NCBI GenBank assembly: GCA_902635545.1
Contig: CACPOL010000002.1
Location: 94,617-158,616 of the forward strand
Direction: 5' to 3'
DNA length: 64,000 bases
DNA from: an uncultured Pelagibacteraceae bacterium
GTDB lineage: Bacteria > Pseudomonadota > Alphaproteobacteria > Pelagibacterales > Pelagibacteraceae
Part shown: in pieces, positions 43,830 through 52,997 of the stretch
How the letters are laid out: each line of letters opens with the position of its first letter
Position numbering within the stretch: position 1 is the first letter of the stretch
Made by a program: the position numbers and the translations under genes
The notes under the pieces: generated by a model
What the model saw: the letters and a program-made list of their open reading frames with translations, nothing else
Databases searched by the model: none
Told to the model about the DNA's origin: nothing

Positions 43830-44346
43830 TTTTTTCTCTATATGTGTTTTTTAGCTGGGTATAAGCCAAAGTGATTAATTTAAGTTTTTCCTCGTAATTT
43901 TTATTTCCTGAATTCATATCAGGGTGAAATTTTTTGACAAGGGTTTTAAACTTTTGGTGTATTTTTTTCCACTCTAAACCAACATTTATTCCAAGTATTC
44001 CGAAAGCTTTTATGTCTTTATGATCAAATTTAAATTGACGCATATGATTAAATTCACTTTTTAATTTTGATTTGTCAAATTCATCTTTTAACGTGTTGTT
44101 CCACAAAACTTTAAAAAAATTATCTGAAGAACTAAAACTTTGTGTAGGTTTGTGCCAAACCATATCAGATTTTAAAAAATCCATTATTTGGCTGTCATTC
44201 ATACCTGAAAAGTAATTCCAATTTTTATTAAATTCTTTTACATGCTCTAAACAAAGAAGTCTGTAATTTTTGCTATTATCTTTTTCAACAGGGGCCTTAT
44301 ATTCCCCTAATTTTGAGCAATTATTCCAATCACAAATATTTTTCAT
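43819..44346 (-). CDS. J-domain protein with N-terminal Cys/His cluster
   Basis: C-terminal FKTLVKKFHPDMN HPD motif; N-term CDWNNC...LLCLEHV. Confidence 0.85.
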   Translation of the reverse strand: MKNICDWNNCSKLGEYKAPVEKDNSKNYRLLCLEHVKEFNKNWNYFSGMNDSQIMDFLKSDMVWHKPTQSFSSSDNFFKVLWNNTLKDEFDKSKLKSEFNHMRQFKFDHKDIKAFGILGINVGLEWKKIHQKFKTLVKKFHPDMNSGNKNYEEKLKLITLAYTQLKNTYREKIGN

Positions 44347-44370
44347 AGTATATATTATTAGTTAATAATT

Positions 44371-44631
44371 ATGGATATAAATGAATTAATATCAACTATA
44401 AAGAAAAAATTAGAACAAAAAATAAGTTTTCAAAGTTTAGAAATTCAAGACAAAAGTTTTCTTCATAAAAAACACAAATCTTATAAAGAGGGACAATATC
44501 ATTTAAAATTAATTATTAAATCTGATAGTTTAAAAAATATGAGTCGGATTGAAAGTAATAAAAAAATTTATGATATATTAAATACTGAAATAAAAGAACA
44601 TATACATTCAATTCAAATCTTAATTAATTAA
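44371..44631 (+). CDS. BolA family protein
   Basis: 86 aa; LEIQDKS..HKKHKSYKEGQYHLKLIIKSDSLKNMSRIESNKKIYDIL. Confidence 0.88.
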   Translation: MDINELISTIKKKLEQKISFQSLEIQDKSFLHKKHKSYKEGQYHLKLIIKSDSLKNMSRIESNKKIYDILNTEIKEHIHSIQILIN

Positions 44632-45726
44632 TTCTTTTTTAAGAAAATTTGATATCTTTAATTTATCAAAATTTTTATTAAATTCAGTGATTCCTATTTT
44701 TTTTAATAGTATTAAATTAATTTTTTTATTTGTATTTTTTTTATCTTTTGTCATGAAATATAAAATTTTATTTAAATCTTTTATTGAAAAATTTTTTTTT
44801 AAGTTATTTGGCAAATTTGCTTTTATTAGGTGATTATTAATTAAATCATATTGTTGTTTTTTTAAAAAAGAATTTAATAAACTAAATTTAGATGCTGTGG
44901 CTACTCCAAGTAATACAGCTTCGCCATGATTTAATTTACTTGAAAAACCCAGAGTAGCTTCAAAAGCATGTCCAAACGTATGTCCAAGATTTAGTATTTT
45001 TCTTAAATTTTTTTCATTTTCATCTTTTTCAACGATTTTTTTCTTGATAATACAACTTCCATATATAGCTTTTTCGATAAAAGTAGATTTTAGATTTAGA
45101 ATATTTATTACATTTTTATCTAAAAATTTAAAAAAATTATAATCATAAATTAATGAATGTTTTAATATTTCACCATAGCCACAGATAATTTCTCTTTTGG
45201 GTAAAGTTTTTAGAAAACTTATATCAGAGATAACTAAATTAGGTTGATAAAATGATCCTATTAAATTTTTTCCATATTTTGTATTTACTCCAGTTTTGCC
45301 TCCAATGGATGAATCTACTTGAGCAAGTAAGGTACTCGGTATGTTTATAAAATTTAAACCACGCTTAAATATACTTGCTGCAAAACCAGAAACATCTCCA
45401 GTTATACCTCCGCCAATAGCTATTAAACAGTCATTTCTGTTAAAATTTTTTTTAAGAAGTATGTCTACAATTTTATTAACACTCTTTAAATTTTTATTTT
45501 TTTCATTAGCTTTAAAATTAAGGATAGTAATCTTTTTTTTATTTAAACTTTTTAAGATTTTTTTTCTTAAATGATTTGGAATCTTATCATCTATTATAAT
45601 TAAATATTGATTATAATTTATTTTATTTTTAGAAAAAATTTTAGATAATTTACCAATAATATTATTACCTATTATTATTTGGTATTTTTGGTTTTTTGTA
45701 TTTATTTGAATTTTAGATTTGTTCAT
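44620..45726 (-). CDS. aroB: 3-dehydroquinate synthase
   Basis: LIAIGGGITGDVSGFAASIFKRGLNFINIPSTLLAQVDSSIGGKTGVNTKYGKNLIGSFYQP; LNLGHTFGHAFE. Confidence 0.96.
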   Translation of the reverse strand: MNKSKIQINTKNQKYQIIIGNNIIGKLSKIFSKNKINYNQYLIIIDDKIPNHLRKKILKSLNKKKITILNFKANEKNKNLKSVNKIVDILLKKNFNRNDCLIAIGGGITGDVSGFAASIFKRGLNFINIPSTLLAQVDSSIGGKTGVNTKYGKNLIGSFYQPNLVISDISFLKTLPKREIICGYGEILKHSLIYDYNFFKFLDKNVINILNLKSTFIEKAIYGSCIIKKKIVEKDENEKNLRKILNLGHTFGHAFEATLGFSSKLNHGEAVLLGVATASKFSLLNSFLKKQQYDLINNHLIKANLPNNLKKNFSIKDLNKILYFMTKDKKNTNKKINLILLKKIGITEFNKNFDKLKISNFLKKELIN

Positions 45727-46225
45727 ATATTTTAATAATTTTATTAACTATTTCAGATTTCGTTAAATTATCACAATCAATTTTAAACATTGCTTTTGAA
45801 TATATTTTAGAACGTTTTTCAATCAATTCTACAATCTCTTTATCACTTAATTTTGATACAATTGGCCTTTTTTTGCTATTTTTTATTCTGCTAACGATGA
45901 TTTCATCTTTCCAATTGAGCCAAAATGAATAGTGTTTTGATAAAATTTCTTTTCTAATATTGTTATTAATAAATGCTCCCCCACCCAAGGAAATAACTAA
46001 ATTTTTTTGTTGTATACTTTTTAATACAACCTTCTCTTCTAGACTTCTAAAATATTTTTCACCTTTTTTAACGAAAATATTAGAGATTCTCATTTTAGAT
46101 ATTTTTTCAATTTCGTTATCGGTATCTACAAAATTACACTTTAATTTTTTAGAAATTAATACTCCAATTGAAGACTTACCAGAGCCCATCATTCCTAAAA
46201 ATACAAGGTTTTTTTTTAATTCCAT
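45713..46225 (-). CDS. aroK: Shikimate kinase
   Basis: MELKKNLVFLGMMGSGKSSIGVLISKKLKCNFVDTDNEIE; ORF track start 46288 extends upstream and overlaps the divergent gene, so internal Met (46225) preferred. Confidence 0.93.
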   Translation of the reverse strand: MELKKNLVFLGMMGSGKSSIGVLISKKLKCNFVDTDNEIEKISKMRISNIFVKKGEKYFRSLEEKVVLKSIQQKNLVISLGGGAFINNNIRKEILSKHYSFWLNWKDEIIVSRIKNSKKRPIVSKLSDKEIVELIEKRSKIYSKAMFKIDCDNLTKSEIVNKIIKIYEQI

Positions 46226-46282
46226 AAGTTTCTTGTTTGAAAAAACACAAATATGTCTTAATTTGAAAATATTTAAAGATAT

Positions 46283-46468
46283 ATGCAATTTATTAAAAAA
46301 ACAAGCTCGAGTAGACCAAATAGTATTTTTAAATTAGGTTTAAAAGTATCATTAGGATTAGGCGCAATCATTATAATCATAGTTTTATTAAATCAAATTG
46401 ACTTCCCTGCACCAAACAAAGAAATTGAAAAAATTGTTCCAAATGAAAAACTTAAAGTTGTTAAATAA
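46283..46468 (+). CDS. Small single-TM hypothetical protein
   Basis: 61 aa, hydrophobic VSLGLGAIIIIIVLLNQI; overlaps downstream ORF start. Confidence 0.6.
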   Translation: MQFIKKTSSSRPNSIFKLGLKVSLGLGAIIIIIVLLNQIDFPAPNKEIEKIVPNEKLKVVK

Positions 46469-48209
46469 GAAATATTTTTCAATTTTAATAGTTTTATTTT
46501 TAACTATTAACCCAATTTTATCTGAGGAACCAGTTGATATCTGGAATATAGAAAATAAAGAAGAGTTAGAAAAAAAAGAGATAGATAATAATGTTGAAAA
46601 TAAAATAGATGAAACAAAAAAAAATATTTATGATTTACAATCTCTGAAACAAAATAAAGATAATATATTACTAGATCAAACATTAGTATCTAAAGAAATA
46701 AAAATTTTTGGACTTTATGATCCTGAAGAAAATGGTCTTGATATAAATATGTGGTCTAACTCTAATGGTGAGCATATTCTTAATCTTTTTCAAAGTATTG
46801 ATAAAATTGAATTATCTAATGATGCATCAGATATTTTTAATATTTTACTTTTAACTAATTCTTATTATCCTGAAAATGAAATTTCAAAAGATCAGTTTTT
46901 AAAGATTAAGTCAGATTGGTTAATCAAAAATTCTGATTTAAAAATTATTGAGGATTATTTGATTGTAAATCAAATAGTTAATGAAAATGTGGATTTAATG
47001 AAATACTTGGTGGATCAACATTTATCAAAATCAAATATTAAGAAATCTTGTGAAATTTTTTCAAAATTTAAAAAACCTATTACTGATGAATATTTGTCTA
47101 AATTTAATATTTATTGTTTGATAAACAATGGCAAAAAAAATGATGCTCAGCTATTAATTGATTTAAAAAAGGAATTAGGTTTCAGTGATAATTATTTTGA
47201 GGATAAAATAAATTATCTATTGGGTTATAATGATACTGTCAATACTAAAATATCTGAAGATTCTATTTTAGACTTTCATCTTTCTCATAGGACTAATCCA
47301 AATTTTAAGTTTATACCAAACGAGAAAACTTCAGAATTGATTTGGAAATATTTATCTACTTCAAATTTATTAGATAAAGTTCAAGATATTGAAATTACTG
47401 ACTTTGAAAAAATTTTAATAATTGAAAAAGCTACACACAATAAGAATTATACTGAAGAAGAGTTATTTGAACTTTATAAAAGATTTCAGTTTAGTATTAA
47501 TCAACTATTAAATATTCAAGAGTCTTATAAGTTATTATCTAAAGTTGAAGCAAGAGCTCTAATTTATCAGGGTATATTAATTACAAGTGACGTAGAAAAA
47601 AAAATAGAGCTAATAAAAATTTTGAAAGATCTTTTTATAAAAGAAGATATAGCGAATGCATTTGATAAAGAATTGAAAAATATTTTAGATACAATTGATC
47701 CAGAAAAAGTCCCTTCTAATTACTCTAGTTTTTATGATACATATATAAAAGATTCCGATGATAAGACTGCAAAAAATATTAGAATAAATAATAAGATACT
47801 TCATCAGTCAAAATTAATAAATTACTTTATTGAAAATTATCCAATTAAAGATGTTGAAGAAGATTTAAATGATCTACTTAAAAAAATTAAAAGAGATAAA
47901 AAATATTTTTTTTCAAAAAAAGATATAATTTTAGTTGAAGCTCTTAAAGCTGATGGAATTAAAGTCTCTGATAAGTTCAAAGATCTTTATGAAGTTAAAG
48001 AGACAGAGATGCCACAAGATATAAAGGTTTTAATAGAAAATAATGATATTGGGGGAGCAATGTTGAGAATAGTTCAAGTCATTGGACAAGACTCAATTAA
48101 AGATATAGACGATGATACTATATATTTTATAGTTAAGACATTGAACGAATTAAATATAAACCCTATTAGAAATAAATTATTATTAAAAGTTCTTCCTTTA
48201 AAAGTTTAA
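46443..48209 (+). CDS. Hypothetical secreted/periplasmic protein (~588 aa)
   Basis: MKNLKLLNKKYFSILIVLFLTINPILSEEP signal-peptide-like start; ORF track start 46398 is less likely. Confidence 0.75.
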   Translation: MKNLKLLNKKYFSILIVLFLTINPILSEEPVDIWNIENKEELEKKEIDNNVENKIDETKKNIYDLQSLKQNKDNILLDQTLVSKEIKIFGLYDPEENGLDINMWSNSNGEHILNLFQSIDKIELSNDASDIFNILLLTNSYYPENEISKDQFLKIKSDWLIKNSDLKIIEDYLIVNQIVNENVDLMKYLVDQHLSKSNIKKSCEIFSKFKKPITDEYLSKFNIYCLINNGKKNDAQLLIDLKKELGFSDNYFEDKINYLLGYNDTVNTKISEDSILDFHLSHRTNPNFKFIPNEKTSELIWKYLSTSNLLDKVQDIEITDFEKILIIEKATHNKNYTEEELFELYKRFQFSINQLLNIQESYKLLSKVEARALIYQGILITSDVEKKIELIKILKDLFIKEDIANAFDKELKNILDTIDPEKVPSNYSSFYDTYIKDSDDKTAKNIRINNKILHQSKLINYFIENYPIKDVEEDLNDLLKKIKRDKKYFFSKKDIILVEALKADGIKVSDKFKDLYEVKETEMPQDIKVLIENNDIGGAMLRIVQVIGQDSIKDIDDDTIYFIVKTLNELNINPIRNKLLLKVLPLKV

Positions 48210-48232
48210 AAATTAGTTTATTTATTTAAATA

Positions 48233-48757
48233 ATGAGTATTAAAGATATTATAATAGTGCCTGATGAAACTTTAAAAAAGATTTCAGATCCAGTCGAAAA
48301 AGTAGGCGAGGCAGAAAAAAAACTTATTAATGATCTTTTTGATACAATGTATAATTCTAATGGTATTGGTCTTGCAGCAGTACAAGTTGGTGTATTAAAA
48401 AGAATTTTAGTCGTTGATGTTTCAACAAAAGAAGAGAAAAAAAAACCAATGTGTTTTATTAATCCAATCATAAGAAAACTTAGTGATGATATGTCTATAT
48501 ATGAAGAAGGGTGCTTATCAATTCCAGATACTTTTATAGAGATTCAAAGACCTAAAATTTGTGAAGTTGAATTTATCGATATTGATGGAAAGATAAATAA
48601 TTTAAAATGTGATGGACTTTTATCAACCTGCCTTCAACATGAGATAAATCATTTAGATGGAAAACTAATCATAGACCACCTTTCTAAACTGAAAAGGGAC
48701 TTGATTGTAAAAAAAATTTCAAAAAATAAAAAAGATCCAGACAGGATAATAGTCTAA
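48233..48757 (+). CDS. def: Peptide deformylase
   Basis: NGIGLAAVQVGVLKR; EEGCLSIPD; QHEINHLDGKL. Confidence 0.96.
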   Translation: MSIKDIIIVPDETLKKISDPVEKVGEAEKKLINDLFDTMYNSNGIGLAAVQVGVLKRILVVDVSTKEEKKKPMCFINPIIRKLSDDMSIYEEGCLSIPDTFIEIQRPKICEVEFIDIDGKINNLKCDGLLSTCLQHEINHLDGKLIIDHLSKLKRDLIVKKISKNKKDPDRIIV

Positions 48758-48759
48758 GT

Positions 48760-49692
48760 ATGGCAAAAAAAATAATTTTTATGGGCACTCCTTTATTTGC
48801 AGTGCCTATTTTAAAATCTTTGTATCAAAATGGTTATCCAATAGTTGTTGTTTATACTCAACCTCCACAGAAATCACATCGAGGTCAAAAAATTAATAAA
48901 TCTCCAATTCAAGGAATTTCAGAAACTTTAAATATAGATTTTAGATGTCCACAAAAATTAAAAAATAATAATCAAGAATATGAATTTTTAAAAAAACTCA
49001 ATGCAGACCTAGCAATAGTTGTTGCTTATGGACAAATAATTCCTACGGAATTTTTAAGTTTAACAAAAAAAGGTTTTATAAATATCCATGCATCTGTTCT
49101 CCCCAAATGGAGAGGTGCTGCACCAATTCAAAGATCAATTATGAATTTAGATAATGAAACAGGAATAAGTATTATGAAAATTAATGAAAAGTTAGATTGC
49201 GGACCTGTTTGTAGTATTCATAAAATTCATCTTAATAGAATTCAAAATTTTCAAGATGTTTCAGAAAAATTATCTCTATTAGCAGCAGAAAAAATATTAG
49301 ATGACGTAGATAATATATTAAATGATAAAGTTAAATTTATTGATCAAGACGATAACAAAGCTTCCTATGCAAAAAAAATTAGTAAAACAGAAGGTGAAAT
49401 TGATTGGAACGATGAAGCTAAGATTATTTTAGGAAAAATTAATGGTTTGTATCCTTTTCCAGGTGCTTTTTTTAATTTTCACGGTCAGAGATATAAGGTC
49501 CTTAGAGCTGAAGTCGGAAATGGAGTAGGTAAAGCTGGTGAAGTTTTGTCTGATAAATTGGAGATTGCTTGTATAAATAATCAATCAATCAAAATTCTTG
49601 AGATACAAAGAGAAGGAAAAAAATCACAAAAAATTTCAGAATTTTTACTTGGATCAAGAATAAAAAAAGGTTTTTTTTTAAATAATGTATAG
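48760..49692 (+). CDS. fmt: Methionyl-tRNA formyltransferase
   Basis: IIFMGTPLFAVPIL; INIHASVLPKWRGAAPIQRSI. Confidence 0.96.
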   Translation: MAKKIIFMGTPLFAVPILKSLYQNGYPIVVVYTQPPQKSHRGQKINKSPIQGISETLNIDFRCPQKLKNNNQEYEFLKKLNADLAIVVAYGQIIPTEFLSLTKKGFINIHASVLPKWRGAAPIQRSIMNLDNETGISIMKINEKLDCGPVCSIHKIHLNRIQNFQDVSEKLSLLAAEKILDDVDNILNDKVKFIDQDDNKASYAKKISKTEGEIDWNDEAKIILGKINGLYPFPGAFFNFHGQRYKVLRAEVGNGVGKAGEVLSDKLEIACINNQSIKILEIQREGKKSQKISEFLLGSRIKKGFFLNNV

Positions 49693-50425
49693 ATATCAAC
49701 TTTTAATAGAGTATGAGGGATCAAAATTTAATGGTTGGCAGACTCAAAAAAAGGGTAAAACAATTCAAAAATCAGTTGAAATGGTATTGTCAAAATTACT
49801 TAAATCAAAAATTAAATTAATTGGTGCAGGAAGAACAGACGCTGGAGTTCATGCGATTGAGCAGTCTGCTCATTTTGATACAAAAAAAATAATTTTAAAT
49901 AAAAATAAATTATTGAATTCTTTAAATTATTTCCTGAATAAAAAACTAATTTCTATTATATCGATTATTAAAAAAAATTCTCAATTCCATTCACGATATT
50001 CCGCTAAGTTTAGAATTTACAAATATGTAATTTTTAATCGAGAAAGTAATCCATCAATTTATAAAAATAGAGGTTGGCACATAAAAAAGAATATTGATAT
50101 TGAAATGTTAAAATCAGGTGCAAAGTTTTTAGAGGGCAAAAAAGATTTTTCAACCTTTAGAGCCTCTACATGTTCATCAATCAGTCCAATTAGAACAATT
50201 AATTATGTAAAAATAAAAAAACAAAAAGATATAATTGAAATTAGATTTAAATCTCAGTCTTTTCTCCAACAGCAAGTAAGATCTATGGTTGGTTGTTTAA
50301 AAGTTCTTGGTGAAAAAAAATGGGATATTAAAAAGTTTAAAAATGTTTTAAAATCAAAAAAACGTAGTTTATGTGCTACTCCTGCACCACCATATGGACT
50401 ATTTTTAGAGAAAGTTATCTATTAA
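49685..50425 (+). CDS. truA: tRNA pseudouridine synthase A
   Basis: LLIEYEGSKFNGWQTQ; GAGRTDAGVHAIEQSAHFD. Confidence 0.95.
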   Translation: MYRYQLLIEYEGSKFNGWQTQKKGKTIQKSVEMVLSKLLKSKIKLIGAGRTDAGVHAIEQSAHFDTKKIILNKNKLLNSLNYFLNKKLISIISIIKKNSQFHSRYSAKFRIYKYVIFNRESNPSIYKNRGWHIKKNIDIEMLKSGAKFLEGKKDFSTFRASTCSSISPIRTINYVKIKKQKDIIEIRFKSQSFLQQQVRSMVGCLKVLGEKKWDIKKFKNVLKSKKRSLCATPAPPYGLFLEKVIY

Positions 50426-50885
50426 TTCTTATATTCTTTTTAAATTTCTTATTAATTCTCCACCTGCTTTCTTCTCTCACTATATAACCACAACAATTTT
50501 TTGCGCGGCATTTACATGGAAATTGTTTATAGTCTGAGTCAAAACTAAATCCATAATCATATGTTAATTCTTCATCTTTTTTTATATCACGAATGGCCAT
50601 TATCCAAAGTTTGTTGCCAATTTTTTCTACTTCACAGTTTGGATTACAGGAATGATTGATTAATCTTGCGGTATTCCAAGAAAAATCTCCATCAAGGGAA
50701 AATCTTTTATTTAAATCAAATAGATAAATATCTTTTGAGTTATCAAATTTCGGATCATTTTCTACTTTTTTATTTGAGACTATTCTACCTTTATATTCAA
50801 TTATTTTAGTTCCAAATTTTATATTTTTGGATGCAATTAAACCTTTTTTATCTATATTTGATTTAACAATTTTGTAAGATTTCAT
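50415..50885 (-). CDS. SET-domain protein (putative protein-lysine methyltransferase)
   Basis: KKGLIASKNIKFGTKIIEYKG; ARLINHSCNPNCE; EELTYDYGF; post-SET FPCKCRAKNCCGYI. Confidence 0.92.
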   Translation of the reverse strand: MKSYKIVKSNIDKKGLIASKNIKFGTKIIEYKGRIVSNKKVENDPKFDNSKDIYLFDLNKRFSLDGDFSWNTARLINHSCNPNCEVEKIGNKLWIMAIRDIKKDEELTYDYGFSFDSDYKQFPCKCRAKNCCGYIVREESRWRINKKFKKNIRINR

Positions 50886-50916
50886 GAAAATCTATTTATT
50901 AAGAAATTAAATTTTA

Positions 50917-51840
50917 TCAACTAAATTCTGTGAGTGCGTTAACATGTTCATTCACGCTTTCAGCAAGTGCATTTAAATCATATCCACCCTCGAGGATAGA
51001 AATAACTTTACCTTTGGTATACTGATTAGTTGCATTTAGAGTTCTTCTAGTGATTTCATAAAAATCCTTAGAGTTTAATTCAAATTGAGCTAGAGGATCA
51101 TCTTTGTGAGCATCAAAACCAGCAGAAAATAATAAAAAGTCCGGTTGAAAGTTAATTAATCTATCCAAAACTCTTTCAAAAGCATTGAAATATTGTCGTG
51201 AGTTTGTTCCAGCAGGTAAAGGAATATTTAAAGAATTATTATATTTTCCTTTATCTTTTTCGGTTCCACCACCTGGATAGAAGGGGTATTGATGAGTTGA
51301 AATATATAAAGCATTTTTATTTTCATACATAACATCATAATTTCCATTACCCCAATGAACATCAAAGTCGACACAAGCAATTCTTTTATATTTATATTTT
51401 CTTACTAAGTAGTTAACCGCAACACCAGCTTGATTAATTACACAAAATCCCATAGCTTTACTCTTTGTTGCGTGGTGTCCCGGAGGTCTAACAGCACAAA
51501 AAGCATTTTTAAACTCATTATTTTCAATACCATCTATTGCTTTAATCACAGAACCGGCTGCATCAAACACTGCTTTCTTACTTCCAGGTGAAACTACCGT
51601 ATCTCCATCAAAAAACTTGAGACCATTATGCGGAAATGATTTACTTATTTCCTCTAAATATTCTTTTGAATGAGTCATTTTTAATATTTCTTCTGGAACT
51701 TTCTCAGGTTTTTTCCAAATTAAGTCTTTTCTATTTTCTAACCTTTTTTTAATAGATATTATTCTTTTAGGTTGTTCCGGATGTCCATCTCCAGTTATAT
51801 GTTTTTCTGAGGACTCTGAACTTATAATCGCAGTTTTCAC
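50917..51840 (-). CDS. Histone deacetylase/AcuC/AphA family deacetylase
   Basis: VRPPGHHATKSKAMGFCVIN; CVDFDVHWGNGNYDVMY; LLFSAGFDAHKDDPLAQF; ILEGGYDL. Confidence 0.94.
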   Translation of the reverse strand: MKTAIISSESSEKHITGDGHPEQPKRIISIKKRLENRKDLIWKKPEKVPEEILKMTHSKEYLEEISKSFPHNGLKFFDGDTVVSPGSKKAVFDAAGSVIKAIDGIENNEFKNAFCAVRPPGHHATKSKAMGFCVINQAGVAVNYLVRKYKYKRIACVDFDVHWGNGNYDVMYENKNALYISTHQYPFYPGGGTEKDKGKYNNSLNIPLPAGTNSRQYFNAFERVLDRLINFQPDFLLFSAGFDAHKDDPLAQFELNSKDFYEITRRTLNATNQYTKGKVISILEGGYDLNALAESVNEHVNALTEFS

Positions 51841-52994
51841 TTAAAGTAGTTTTGTAAAATATTTCTATAAATTTTCGTTAAATTTTTTAAGTCTTTTAAA
51901 GATACTGCTTCATCTACTTTGTGCATTGTTTTTCCAACTAAACCAAATTCTAAGCATGGAGATATTTTTCTAATAAATCTCGCATCTGATGTTCCTCCAG
52001 TAGTAGAAAATTTTGGTTTTATTTTTGTAATACTCTTTATGATGTTTTGAATCATAAAAGTTGTTTTATTTGGTTTTGTTAAAAAAGCTTCACCAGAAAT
52101 TTTATAATTTATTTTGTAATTAGTTCTATTCTTTTTACAAATTTTCTTAAATATTTTATTAAGTCTAATTTTAATATTTTTTGATGAGTGTTTATCGTTA
52201 AATCTAATATTAAAAGTAGCCTCAGCAGATCCAGGAATTACGTTATCAGCATAATTGCCTATATTTATATTAGTAATTTCAAGGTTAGTTGGTTGAAAAT
52301 TTTTTGTTCCTTTATCAAATTTAATATTTTTTAATTCATTTAATATTTTTATTAAGGTAGTTGAGGGATTATTTGCTCTATGTGGATAAGCCACATGACC
52401 CTGTGTACCTTTAATAAAAAGTTTACCAGTTATGCTGCCTCTTCTTCCTATTTTTATCATTTCTCCTAATTTATTTGGATTTGTAGGCTCTCCAACTAAG
52501 CAAAAATTAATTTTCTCTTTTTTTCTTTTTAAAAACTCAACGACTTTTTTTGTTCCATTTATTGCATCACCTTCCTCATCACCAGTTATTAATAAACTTA
52601 TGGAGCCATTGAATTTTTTGTTATTATTTAGGAAAATACTCGTTGCAGAAACAAAAGCAGCTATTGAACTTTTCATATCATTAGCACCTCTGCCTATTAA
52701 ATAACCTTTTTTTATAGCAGGTTTAAATGGTTTGACTGTCCAATTATTAATGTGTCCAGGGTCAACAACATCTAAGTGTCCGGCGTAACAAAAATTAGGA
52801 TTTTTATTTCCTATTTTAGCATAAAGATTTTTTACAGGCTTAAAATTTTTTTCTTTAAATTCAATTATCTTAGTTTTAAATCCTAATTTTTTTAATTTAT
52901 TTTCTAAAAATTTCATAACTCCTGCATCTTGTGGTGTTATCGATGGAAATCTTATAAGTTTTTTGGCTAATTGAAGCTCATTAATAGTAGCCAT
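51837..52994 (-). CDS. dapE: Succinyl-diaminopimelate desuccinylase
   Basis: FCYAGHLDVVDPG; GRGANDMKSSIAAFV; TGDEEGDAINGT; adjacent to dapD. Confidence 0.95.
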   Translation of the reverse strand: MATINELQLAKKLIRFPSITPQDAGVMKFLENKLKKLGFKTKIIEFKEKNFKPVKNLYAKIGNKNPNFCYAGHLDVVDPGHINNWTVKPFKPAIKKGYLIGRGANDMKSSIAAFVSATSIFLNNNKKFNGSISLLITGDEEGDAINGTKKVVEFLKRKKEKINFCLVGEPTNPNKLGEMIKIGRRGSITGKLFIKGTQGHVAYPHRANNPSTTLIKILNELKNIKFDKGTKNFQPTNLEITNINIGNYADNVIPGSAEATFNIRFNDKHSSKNIKIRLNKIFKKICKKNRTNYKINYKISGEAFLTKPNKTTFMIQNIIKSITKIKPKFSTTGGTSDARFIRKISPCLEFGLVGKTMHKVDEAVSLKDLKNLTKIYRNILQNYFK

Positions 52995-52997
52995 TAT

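Noticed and set aside
45960-46337. 125-aa plus-strand ORF opposite aroK
   Set aside because: Antisense to a confident shikimate kinase and no recognisable motifs
50415-51840. Eukaryote-like chromatin-modifying system
   Set aside because: Both families are widespread in bacteria with non-histone substrates; only adjacency and intact motifs are supported here
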